This document shows positions 26,368 to 32,938 of a DNA stretch of 64,000 nt, piece by piece. Source of the DNA: Armatimonadota bacterium (lineage in GTDB: Bacteria > Sysuimicrobiota > Sysuimicrobiia > Sysuimicrobiales > Humicultoraceae); assembly GCA_031081585.1 (NCBI GenBank), contig JAVHLY010000005.1, positions 46,832 through 110,831 on the forward strand, written 5' to 3'. A program made the position numbers and the translations under genes. The notes under the pieces were generated by a model. It ran no database searches. It saw only the letters and a list, made by a program, of their open reading frames with translations, and was not told the DNA's origin. Within the stretch, counting starts at the first letter, position 1. Each line of letters begins with the position of its first letter.

Positions 26368-26859
26368 ATGGGTGTGCGTACAGGCGTGTGGCCGGTGGCG
26401 GCTCTCTTGACGATCCTCACCTTACTCGGTTTGCCAAACGTTCCCGCCGCTGCTCACGACAAGGATGACGTCCCCAGAGGGTGCACGATCGGGTTCTGGA
26501 AGAATCACACGGAGCGCTGGCCGCGTCCATACATCGCTGAACAGCCCCTCAGTGAGGTCTTTGGTGGATCGACGTCGCACGGCCTCGGCAGTGCAACTCT
26601 GCTGGACGCGTTGCGCTTCCGCGGAGGCCCTGGCACGTTGGGCGGGGCCAGAATCCTGCTCCGCCAGGCCGTGGCGGCGCTGCTGAATGAGGCCCAGTTC
26701 GTCGGCGCCTACCAGGGGGCCGAATCCATCGGCGCCCTGCAGAGTGCGGTGAACACCGCCCTGGGCGGGTCCCGGTCAGCCATGCTCTCCCTGGCCGATC
26801 GGTTGGAAGAGGCCAACGATCAGAACTGCAGCTTCCTGCCCGTCAATGGCGGGAAGTAA
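26368..26859 (+). CDS. Exported GFWKNH-motif protein
   Basis: A 163-residue protein with a signal peptide (VWPVAALLTILTLLGLPNVP, cleavage before the first AHD). The mature part begins with GCTIGFWKNHTERWPRP, the C-T-x-GFWKNH motif found in many exported bacterial proteins of unknown role. It then has ALRFRGGPGTLGGARILLRQ and an Ala-rich helical part ending near a second Cys (DQNCSFLPVNGGK), so a disulfide is possible. The ATG is close behind GGAGGAGGG. The base composition is a little lower in GC than its neighbours. Function unknown. Confidence 0.75.
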   Translation: MGVRTGVWPVAALLTILTLLGLPNVPAAAHDKDDVPRGCTIGFWKNHTERWPRPYIAEQPLSEVFGGSTSHGLGSATLLDALRFRGGPGTLGGARILLRQAVAALLNEAQFVGAYQGAESIGALQSAVNTALGGSRSAMLSLADRLEEANDQNCSFLPVNGGK

Positions 26860-26985
26860 CGGCCAACACGCGAGGACGACAGGATCCTGCAACTGTCAGA
26901 GACCACGACGGGAGCGGCCGGGCGCGCAGGCCGCTCCCCCTCGTCTGTTCGGCGGCCTGGTACCGCTCCGGGACGGCGAGGAACG

Positions 26986-27468
26986 CTACGGGCCGAGGAC
27001 GGCCATCGCCTGTTGCAGGTTCCGCGCCACCACGATGGCGAAGGGCTGCACCTCGTTCACGTCGTTGGACTTGAGCGCCTGCAGGGCCAGGGTGTGCGCC
27101 GCGCGCACGAAGACCATCGCCCGCTCCGCGCCCCGCGCGCCGGCCGACACCGCGCGCTGCAGGTCGGGGATGATGCCGTTCCCCTGTCCCTGGCACGGGT
27201 GCCCCGCCGCCGCGCTGAAGTTGGGGCCTTCCGGCCCCTCCAGACAGTTCACCGTATGCTGCATGTGCAGCCGTGAGGCGGCCACCGCCGTGCCGCGCTG
27301 CGCCAGCTCGCTGGAGTGGAAGATCGCCGTCCGCAGCTGCACTCGCACGGCCGCCACCGGATCCTGGGCCGCGGCCTGCTGAGCCGTCACCGACACCACG
27401 ACGAGCGCGGCCGGCACCACCAGTGCGGCCAGTGTCGCGACCGTCCGCCAGGCGTCACGCATCCCCAT
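26986..27468 (-). CDS. Exported His/Cys-containing protein of unknown function
   Basis: About 160 residues. The N-terminal hydrophobic helix VATLAALVVPAALVVVSVTA ends in an Ala-rich cleavage region. The mature part is helical, with a conserved-looking segment LHMQHTVNCLEGPEGPNF and a second Cys in GHPCQGQGNG, reminiscent of small periplasmic metal- or haem-proximal proteins but without a recognised motif (no CxxCH). The start is the ATG at 27468 or the second ATG at 27462; the second has better spacing from GGGAGGG. It lies convergent with the GFWKNH gene across a 126-base gap. Confidence 0.7.
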   Translation of the reverse strand: MGMRDAWRTVATLAALVVPAALVVVSVTAQQAAAQDPVAAVRVQLRTAIFHSSELAQRGTAVAASRLHMQHTVNCLEGPEGPNFSAAAGHPCQGQGNGIIPDLQRAVSAGARGAERAMVFVRAAHTLALQALKSNDVNEVQPFAIVVARNLQQAMAVLGP

Positions 27469-27589
27469 CCCTCCCCTGTCTTACAGGCCCGGGGTCATGC
27501 TGGAGGGGATTTGTAACGCTCCTGTCACCTCAGCGCCCGAACACCACTGACCCCGGGTCCGCGCTGTTCGCTCGTCGGTCGGCATAGCC

Positions 27590-28261
27590 TCACCGCCGCC
27601 GGATGGCCGGACCGACCGGAGGATCGGGAGGTCTGGGCCTGAGGTCGGGTGTCGGGCGAGCCGCCGGCAACGGTGGAGGAGAGGGCGTGGAACCCCCGGG
27701 ACGGCCGGCTGCTGAGGCGTTCCGCAGGAAGACCTCGACCGTAGCCCGCTGCCGCCCCGTCCCGGCGCCACCCGGCGACCCCTCGATGAGGATGGCCACC
27801 CGCCGCACCTCCTCGGCCCGGGCGGCCGGAGCGCCCGAGGCGGTGAAGTAGGCGAAGGCCAGCGCGTCGATGCCCCCCGCCACGTTGGTGACGCCCCTGC
27901 CCACCCGTCGCTCCACCTCACGCTCCCGTGCGTCCCGCCGGAAGGTGACCACGTACGGTGCACCCCGTAACGGGTTGCCCGCCGGCACCTGGGCGGTGAG
28001 GCGGTCGGCACACAGCCCGCCGCAGCCGGGGTCGGGCAGGACCGCCTCCGCCCAGCGCAGCTCCTCCGCCACCCGGTCGAGCGCCGTGCGCAGGGCCTGC
28101 TGAGTCTCCCGCGCGCGGTCCAGGGCCTGGACCGACGTCGAGGCCGTGGCGGTGAGGTAGACCGCGCTGGCCGTCAGCCCCAGGAGGGCCAGGCCTGCCG
28201 CCAGCTCCACCAGGGTGAACCCGCCCGCCTGCCGCGCCCCGACCATCCGCACGTCGCCCAT
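27590..28261 (-). CDS. Type II secretion/type IV pilus pseudopilin-like protein (PilW/GspJ-type)
   Basis: About 223 residues with a prepilin leader: a short basic start, then GGFTLVELAAGLALLGLTAS, where the prepilin peptidase would cut after the Gly-Gly and methylate the Phe, and the Glu at +5 is present. After the long N-terminal helix comes a PilW/GspJ-like beta domain with VAEELRWAEAVLPDPGCGGLC and AYVVTF-like strands. The C-terminus is a Pro-rich tail. No other pilin genes are nearby. The start is at 28261 or, with a better leader length, at 28246. The larger open frame upstream is not coding. Confidence 0.8.
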   Translation of the reverse strand: MGDVRMVGARQAGGFTLVELAAGLALLGLTASAVYLTATASTSVQALDRARETQQALRTALDRVAEELRWAEAVLPDPGCGGLCADRLTAQVPAGNPLRGAPYVVTFRRDAREREVERRVGRGVTNVAGGIDALAFAYFTASGAPAARAEEVRRVAILIEGSPGGAGTGRQRATVEVFLRNASAAGRPGGSTPSPPPLPAARPTPDLRPRPPDPPVGPAIRRR

Positions 28262-28393
28262 CCCACGTGAAAGATCGGCAGGGAGCCGGGGGTTTCGGGG
28301 GGAGGGGGAAATTTTCGAGGCCAGGTCCGGCGGGACAGCAGGAGATGGCGAGCCCGCGTCGTATAGTGGGCCTGGCAAGCGTGCAGGACGAGA

Positions 28394-28426
28394 CCCTTTA
28401 ACTTCGTCCGGAGAGGCGGAGAAGGG
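28394..28426 (+). promoter_or_regulatory. PyrR-binding-type RNA hairpin
   Basis: CCCTTTAACTTCGTCCGGAG followed by AGGCGGAGAAGGG matches the PyrR-binding loop of pyr leaders: CCUUUAA, then GUCC-GAGAGGC, then AAGG. The outer stem is CCCTT/AAGGG. The inner stem TTCG/CGGA carries the loop UCCGGAGAGG, which contains the conserved GAGAGG. In Firmicutes and Thermus such hairpins act as UMP-PyrR-responsive anti-antiterminators ahead of pyr genes. Here it is followed by an intrinsic terminator and an asparagine-synthetase-like gene. No pyrR or pyr gene is in the window. Sequence match seen; regulation inferred. Confidence 0.7.
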
Positions 28427-28513
28427 ATGCAGCAGGAGTACGCCATCGTGCAGCGCCGGGAGACGCCTCCCGGCGCTTTTCCTGTCCCCGCCCTCGCCGC
28501 CCCCGAACGGTGA
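28427..28513 (+). CDS. Possible 28-residue leader ORF spanning the terminator
   Basis: An ATG five bases after GGAGAAGGG opens a 28-codon frame (MQQEYAIVQRRETPPGAFPV, then PALAAPER). It starts inside the PyrR-type hairpin's 3' strand and reads through the whole intrinsic terminator to TGA at 28511. If it is translated, ribosomes would melt the terminator and hairpin folding would hide its ribosome site. The peptide resembles no known protein and the open frame may be accidental. Confidence 0.3.
   Translation: MQQEYAIVQRRETPPGAFPVPALAAPER
28452..28480 (+). terminator. Intrinsic terminator in the leader of the asparagine-synthetase-like gene
   Basis: AGCGCCGGGAG at 28452-28462 pairs perfectly with CTCCCGGCGCT at 28467-28477 around a 4-base loop and is followed by TTT. 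The 11-base GC stem and T-run are a strong terminator signature. Part of its 3' strand (CGCCTCC) can also pair with GGAGAGGCG in the PyrR-type hairpin, which would give the alternative fold needed for attenuation. Confidence 0.8.
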
Positions 28514-28636
28514 CACGGCCACCGACCGCATCGCCCACGGGCATCCGGACCGGAGGGGTTCCCCGTTCGTGCACGAGTCGGGCGCAGTGCGCCCACACAC
28601 CGACGGGCCCGCGTGGCCTGCAGGGAGGGATGGGAA

Positions 28637-29575
28637 TTGCGTGACCTGGTCGAGTTCCGGGCGGCGATGATGGACGCCGTCTTCCAGTTCTGCCGCAGCG
28701 AGGGCTTCATCGAGCTCGAGACGCCCGAGATCACCCCCGGCACCGGGGCGTGCGAGAACGTCCCGACGGTCTTCCGGCTGGACTTCCTCGGCCGCACCCA
28801 GTTCCTGCGGCAGACCGCCCAGCTCGACCTGGAGGTGGCCGTGGTGCGGTGGGACCTGCCGCGGGTGATCACGCGCGGCCGCTCCTTCCGGGCGGAGCCG
28901 CGCGCGGACGGACGCCACCTGTGTGAGTTCGTGCTGGTCGAGGCGGAGGCGCGCGACTGGGACCTGGAGGACCTGGTGGCCCACGAGCACCGGCTGGTGC
29001 GCCACGTCATCCACGCCGCCCTGGAGCACCCCGCCCTGCCCGCCCCGCGCCGCGACGCCCTGCTCCAGGACCTGACCACGTTCACCGTCGTCCCCTACGA
29101 GCAGGCCATCGGTGACCTGGGGCTGCCGTGGGGCACGGACCTGAGCGCGGCGGACGAAGCCCGGCTGACCGACCGGTACGGGATCGTCTCAGTGATCCGC
29201 TACCCGCGCGAGATCAAGTTCTTCAACATGCTGGACAGCCGGCACAACGGCGGGCGGACCGTCGAGTGCTGCGACCTGCTCCTGCCGCTGAGCGGCGAGA
29301 CCTTCGGCTCGGCGGCGCGGGAGCACGACGTCGCCATCCTGCGGGAGAAGCTCTACACCTCCGTGATGTACCGGCAGCTCGTCGAGGCGGGCGGCGACCC
29401 GCAGGTCTTCGAGCCCTACCTGGCGCTCTTCGAGGGCAACCCGGTCCGCCGCGCCGGCTACGGGCTGGGGTTCGACCGGCTGATCCAGTACCTGTGGGGC
29501 GCCAGCGACGTCACCACGGTCATCCCCTTCCCCGTGGACGCCCGGTACGGATTGCGGGAGTACGCGATGGCCTGA
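28637..29575 (+). CDS. AsnRS-like asparagine synthetase (AS-AR type), no anticodon-binding domain
   Basis: About 312 residues forming only the class II aminoacyl-tRNA synthetase catalytic core of the Asn/Asp group. Motif 2 is visible as PRVITRGRSFRAEPR with HLCEFVLVEAEA, and motif 3 as GYGLGFDRLIQYLWGA. The N-terminal OB-fold that reads the anticodon is absent. This matches the archaeal asparagine synthetase related to AsnRS (AS-AR, about 294 residues in Pyrococcus), which makes Asn from Asp, ammonia and ATP without tRNA. The TTG at 28637 has GGGAGGG eight bases upstream; an in-frame GTG at 28613 does not. It sits between a PyrR-type attenuator and a poly-Asn mini-ORF. A different ligation reaction remains possible. 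Confidence 0.8.
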   Translation: MRDLVEFRAAMMDAVFQFCRSEGFIELETPEITPGTGACENVPTVFRLDFLGRTQFLRQTAQLDLEVAVVRWDLPRVITRGRSFRAEPRADGRHLCEFVLVEAEARDWDLEDLVAHEHRLVRHVIHAALEHPALPAPRRDALLQDLTTFTVVPYEQAIGDLGLPWGTDLSAADEARLTDRYGIVSVIRYPREIKFFNMLDSRHNGGRTVECCDLLLPLSGETFGSAAREHDVAILREKLYTSVMYRQLVEAGGDPQVFEPYLALFEGNPVRRAGYGLGFDRLIQYLWGASDVTTVIPFPVDARYGLREYAMA

Positions 29576-29634
29576 GCGGTCTCTGTCACACCGGGCCGAG
29601 TGCCGGTCACGCCAGTCAGAGAGGAGGCGAACGG

Positions 29635-29664
29635 ATGAACAACAACAACAACAACAACAACTAG
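29635..29664 (+). CDS. Poly-asparagine mini-ORF, Met plus eight Asn
   Basis: ATG, eight AAC codons and TAG, 60 bases after the stop of the asparagine-synthetase-like gene. A strong ribosome site (AGAGGAGG) sits eight bases before the ATG. The AAC run is the most GC-poor stretch in its neighbourhood, while codon choice is the GC-ending Asn codon preferred here. The whole frame is exactly start, run and stop. Runs of one amino acid in a tiny, well-initiated ORF are the hallmark of attenuation leader peptides that sense that amino acid's charged tRNA. Unlike classical leaders it follows the related enzyme gene. A simple AAC microsatellite or an unstructured RNA spacer cannot be excluded. Confidence 0.7.
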   Translation: MNNNNNNNN

Positions 29665-29689
29665 CCGCGCCAGCGGCGGATCTGCGGCT
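29663..29689 (+). promoter_or_regulatory. Mutually exclusive stems at the end of the poly-Asn ORF
   Basis: GCCGC (29664-29668), which begins in the TAG stop codon, can pair with GCGGC (29673-29677) or, extended to AGCCGC, with GCGGCT (29684-29689). The two folds exclude each other and both would be covered by a ribosome finishing the mini-ORF. In this GC-rich DNA short stems arise by chance, so the attenuator reading is tentative. No T-run follows. Confidence 0.35.
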
Positions 29690-29977
29690 CGGTGACCTCG
29701 ACGGCTCCGACGCCGCGGCGAAGGCGGCCGGGGTCGTGCGGGGTTGCCGCCGCTGTGGGGCCCAGGCGTAGCCGGGACGTCGCAGGCACGCCGAAGGCGT
29801 TCCACCCACCCTGCCGCATCACCCCGCCAGGACGACCGCCGGTCCGACCGGCGAAGAGCTGCGCGCGCCTCAAGGCTCCCCGTTTTCAGGCATCACCCAT
29901 GCCCCCGCGGCGAGTGATCGCCCGCGTGGTGACGGCCGTCGCGCCCTCTGTGAGTCCCTGGGGTGGGCACGCCGGGC
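29690..29977. other. Region without a recognisable gene
   Basis: About 290 bases between the poly-Asn locus and the aldehyde dehydrogenase promoter. All open frames here, including a 70-codon one on the minus strand ending at 29661, lack ribosome sites and protein-like composition. The stretch is rich in short CG palindromes (for example GCCGCGGC near 29712). A weak stem before CCCCGTTTTC near 29877-29886 could act as a poor terminator. Nothing else is seen. Confidence 0.6.
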
Positions 29978-29983
29978 TATGAT
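29978..29983 (+). promoter_or_regulatory. -10 element for the aldehyde dehydrogenase gene
   Basis: TATGAT in GGGCTATGATCG is a good sigma-70-type -10 box in otherwise GC-rich DNA. Transcription would begin near 29990, leaving about 25 bases of leader that include the GGGAGG ribosome site before the GTG at 30016. No convincing -35 box. Confidence 0.45.
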
Positions 29984-30015
29984 CGAGACAGACCAGAGTG
30001 CGGGAGGTGACGTCC

Positions 30016-31461
30016 GTGGAGCGCACGCAGGCTCCCGTGGAGTACCGACTCTTCATCGGCGGCCGGTGGGTGGACGGCGGTGCGCCCGATGAGGTGCGGA
30101 ACAAGTACACCGGCGAGGTGCTGGGCACCCTGCCCGTGGCCCGGCGGGAGGACGTCGAGGCCGCGGTGGAGGCGGCCCAGCGGGCGGCGCCCGTCATGGC
30201 GGAGATGCCGGTCCACCGCCGCGCCGCGATCCTCCGGCGCGCCGCCGAGCTGATCGCCGCCGACCGGGAGGGGTTCGCCCGCACCATCGCCGCCGAGGCG
30301 GGCAAGGCGCTGAAGTACGCCCGCATCGAGGTGGACCGGGGGATCACCACCTTCACCATCGCCGCCGAAGAAGCCCGCCGGCTGCACGGGGAGACGGTCC
30401 CCCTGGACGCCGTCCCCGCCGGCGAGGGCTACTTCGGCTTCTGGGTGCGCCGCCCGGTGGGGGTCATCGCCGCCATCACGCCCTTCAACTTCCCGCTGAA
30501 CCTGGTGGCCCACAAGGTGGCCCCGGCCCTGGCGGCGGGCAACACGGTGGTGCTGAAGCCGGCCGGCGCCACGCCCCTCACCGCGGTCCGCCTCTGCCGG
30601 GTCCTGGAGGAGGCCGGGCTGCCCGCCGGGGCGCTCAACCTGGTGCACGGCCCCGGCGGGACGGTGGGGGAGTGGCTCGTCACCGACCCCCGGGTGGCCA
30701 AGGTGACCTTCACCGGCAGCCCCGCCGTGGGGGAGCGCATCACCCGGCTGGCCGGGCTGAAGAAGGTGACGCTGGAGCTCGGCAACACCTCGCCGGTGAT
30801 CATCGCCCCGGACGCCGACCTGGAGTACGTGGCCCGGCGCTGCGCCGTGGGCGCCTACTACAACTCCGGTCAGGTGTGCATCTCCGTGCAGCGCATCTAC
30901 ACCGAGCGCCGTGTCTACGAGCCCTTCCTCGACCGCTTCGTCCAAGCCAGCGAGGCGATGGTGGTGGGCGACCCGCTGGACGAGCGGGTGGACGTGGGCC
31001 CGATGATCGACCGGCGCGAGGCCGAGCGCATCGAGGCCTGGATCACCGAAGCCCTGCAGGGCGGCGCCCGCGTCGTCACCGGCGGCCGGCGCGAGGGCGC
31101 CGTGGTCTGGCCCACCGTCCTCACCGACGTCCGGCCGGAGATGAAGGTGGTGGCCCAGGAGGCGTTCGCGCCCGTGGCCTCGGTCATCGCCGCCGACGAC
31201 TTCGAGGAGGCGCTGCGCCAGGCCGACGCCACCGAGTACGGCCTCCAGGCGGCGGTCTTCACCCGCGACCTGGGGCGGGTCTTCCAGGCGATCCGGCGGC
31301 TCAACTTCGGCGGGGTGGTCGTGAACGACACCCCGGCCTTCCGCGCCGACCACATGCCCTACGGCGGCAACCGCCGCAGCGGCATCGGCCGCGAGGGCGT
31401 GCGCTACGCCATGGAGGAGATGACGAACATCCAGATGGTAGCCATCCGCCTGGAGCCGTAG
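30016..31461 (+). CDS. NAD(P)-dependent aldehyde dehydrogenase
   Basis: A 481-residue cytosolic enzyme that oxidises an aldehyde to the acid. The fold landmarks are ITPFNFPLNLVAHKVAPALA (with Asn158), FTGSPAVGERI for the cofactor loop, the catalytic Glu254 in LELGNTSP, and the nucleophile Cys288 in YYNSGQVCISVQRI. The shape is closest to the lactaldehyde, succinate-semialdehyde and non-phosphorylating glyceraldehyde-3-phosphate dehydrogenase branch; the substrate is not evident. The GTG at 30016 is preferred because GGGAGG lies nine bases upstream; the GTG at 29998 would place the ribosome site inside the gene. It appears to be monocistronic. Confidence 0.9.
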   Translation: MERTQAPVEYRLFIGGRWVDGGAPDEVRNKYTGEVLGTLPVARREDVEAAVEAAQRAAPVMAEMPVHRRAAILRRAAELIAADREGFARTIAAEAGKALKYARIEVDRGITTFTIAAEEARRLHGETVPLDAVPAGEGYFGFWVRRPVGVIAAITPFNFPLNLVAHKVAPALAAGNTVVLKPAGATPLTAVRLCRVLEEAGLPAGALNLVHGPGGTVGEWLVTDPRVAKVTFTGSPAVGERITRLAGLKKVTLELGNTSPVIIAPDADLEYVARRCAVGAYYNSGQVCISVQRIYTERRVYEPFLDRFVQASEAMVVGDPLDERVDVGPMIDRREAERIEAWITEALQGGARVVTGGRREGAVVWPTVLTDVRPEMKVVAQEAFAPVASVIAADDFEEALRQADATEYGLQAAVFTRDLGRVFQAIRRLNFGGVVVNDTPAFRADHMPYGGNRRSGIGREGVRYAMEEMTNIQMVAIRLEP

Positions 31462-31554
31462 CGGCGGCTCAGCAGCGCGAGCGGACGGGCGAGCAGAGCG
31501 GCCGAGGGGGGCTGGCTCCGCGGCAGGCGGTCGAGCCGGCCCGGGAGAGCGGGC

Positions 31555-32172
31555 TCAGTAGAGCACGTTCAGCATCACGTAGACGACGATGCCGAGCGTC
31601 AGGCTGACCGACCAGAGCAGGACGGCCAGCCGGCCCACCCGGACGTGCGCGGAACGGGGCACGTCGCGCAGGTCGAAGGTCAGGCCCACCAGCAGGTTGT
31701 AGATGACGAGCGGCACGGACAGGATGGAGAGCACGATGTGCACCGTCAGCACCGGGAGGTAGACGTAGGTGCGCACGGCCGCCGGGCCCGGGAAGGGCTT
31801 CACCCCGCCGAGCCCCACGCGGGCCACGTAGAGGACGAGGAAGGCGGTGATGCAGGCCGCGGCCGCCAGCATGGCGCGGCGGTGGGTGGCGACCCGGTGC
31901 GCCCGGATGGCCCGGTACCCTCGCAGCAGGCAGACCAGCGCGGTGGCGTTGACCAGGGCGATGACGGTGGGCGCCGCCGCCAGGAACGCGGCCACCGCCG
32001 GGCCCGGGGCGAGCGGCCGGTGCAGGGTGAGGGCGTAGCCCAGGACGGCGTAAAGGACCGCAGTGACGGCGGCAGTCGCCAGCAACGCGCGGCGGCCTGC
32101 GCGACGCAACTGCCGGTCGTCCGCGCTGAGCCGCGCCGTCCGGGCGGTCGCGTCGAGTGGTGCTCCCTGCAT
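31555..32172 (-). CDS. DUF420 membrane protein (CtaM-like)
   Basis: A 205-residue integral membrane protein with about five hydrophobic helices (for example ALLATAAVTAVLYAVLGYAL and TVHIVLSILSVPLVIYNLLV). The DUF420 histidines are in IRAHRVATHRRAMLAAAACI and in LTVHIVLS. CtaM, the DUF420 protein of Bacillus and Staphylococcus, is needed for assembly of haem A cytochrome oxidases. A DUF420 gene paired with a thioredoxin-fold gene carrying a copper-type CX3C site supports a role in terminal oxidase maturation. The ATG at 32172 has no strong ribosome site. Confidence 0.85.
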   Translation of the reverse strand: MQGAPLDATARTARLSADDRQLRRAGRRALLATAAVTAVLYAVLGYALTLHRPLAPGPAVAAFLAAAPTVIALVNATALVCLLRGYRAIRAHRVATHRRAMLAAAACITAFLVLYVARVGLGGVKPFPGPAAVRTYVYLPVLTVHIVLSILSVPLVIYNLLVGLTFDLRDVPRSAHVRVGRLAVLLWSVSLTLGIVVYVMLNVLY

Positions 32173-32318
32173 CTGACCCACGGCTGACAGGGTAGCAGAG
32201 GCGCGTAGCGGGAGCGACGGCTCACACGCGCGCGGCGATGGTCCGGGAGGGCCGCACCGGCGCCGCACCCGCGGGGCTGCCCTCGCCACGGCGCAGCCTC
32301 CCGGCAGGTGGTACTGTC

Positions 32319-32867
32319 ATGGGGGAACCGATGCGTGCAAGAGCCTTCCTGATCGCGCTGGCCGTCACCGCCGTCGTCGGCGCTCTCTTCGCCTTCGGCT
32401 TTACGCGCGACCCGCGCGCCATCCCCTCGCCCCTCATCGGCCGGCCCGCGCCGGCGTTCACCCTGCGCCTCTTCGAGGGCGGGACACTGGAGACCCCACG
32501 CCTGCGAGGCCGGATCGTGGTGGTGAACTTCTGGGCGTCGTGGTGCTACCCCGCCTGCTACGAGGAGGCGCCCCGCCTGCAGCGCGTCTGGGAGCGGTAC
32601 CGGGAGCGCGGGGTGGTGGTCGTGGGCGTGAACATCCAGGACCAGGAGGCCCCGGCCCGCCAGTTCATCCGCCGGTTCGGGCTGACCTTCCCCAACGGCC
32701 CCGACCCGCTCGGGCGGATCTCCATCGACTTCGGCGTCTACGGCGTGCCCGAGACCTTCGTCATCGACCCGCAGGGGGTCATCGTCGCCAAGCACGTGGG
32801 CGCCGTCACCGAGGAGTGGCTCACCGAGCACGTCGAGCGCCTGCTGAGGAAAGGCGCGACGCCATGA
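32319..32867 (+). CDS. Membrane-anchored thioredoxin-fold protein with a CX3C active site
   Basis: About 182 residues. Residues 5-28 form a signal anchor (RARAFLIALAVTAVVGALFA). The extracytoplasmic part is TlpA/ResA-like (VVVNFWASWCYPACYEEAP, then GVNIQDQEAPARQFIRRFGL and YGVPETFVIDPQGVIVAKHV). The cysteines, 76 and 80, are separated by three residues (C-Y-P-A-C), whereas TlpA, CcmG and ResA have CxxC. CX3C is the spacing of SCO copper chaperones, but the third SCO ligand is not obvious. It is divergent from the DUF420 gene, which fits copper delivery or cysteine reduction for a cytochrome oxidase. The ATG at 32319 or 32331 could be used. Confidence 0.87.
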   Translation: MGEPMRARAFLIALAVTAVVGALFAFGFTRDPRAIPSPLIGRPAPAFTLRLFEGGTLETPRLRGRIVVVNFWASWCYPACYEEAPRLQRVWERYRERGVVVVGVNIQDQEAPARQFIRRFGLTFPNGPDPLGRISIDFGVYGVPETFVIDPQGVIVAKHVGAVTEEWLTEHVERLLRKGATP

Positions 32868-32938
32868 GGATCCTGCCTGCGACGCTGCTCATCCTCCTCC
32901 TGGACGCAGGTGCTGCAGGGCTGAGCTGATCCCTTCGG

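Noticed and set aside
28262..28636. T-box riboswitch ahead of the asparagine synthetase-like gene
   Set aside because: No T-box consensus (GGTGG-ACCGCG type) or specifier-loop layout is visible; the PyrR-type hairpin and terminator explain the leader better.
29458..29805. Minus-strand frame with a poly-Val run
   Set aside because: The Val run is only the complement of the AAC repeat and the flanks are antisense to the synthetase gene.
29661..29873. 70-codon minus-strand frame ending at the poly-Asn stop codon, considered as a small peptide gene
   Set aside because: No ribosome site, no protein-like pattern, and the poly-Asn ORF on the plus strand has much better initiation signals.
29690..29977. 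Attenuator terminator behind the poly-Asn ORF
   Set aside because: Only weak stems and one short T-run (CGTTTTC) occur; no strong hairpin with T-run could be paired, so no terminator is annotated.
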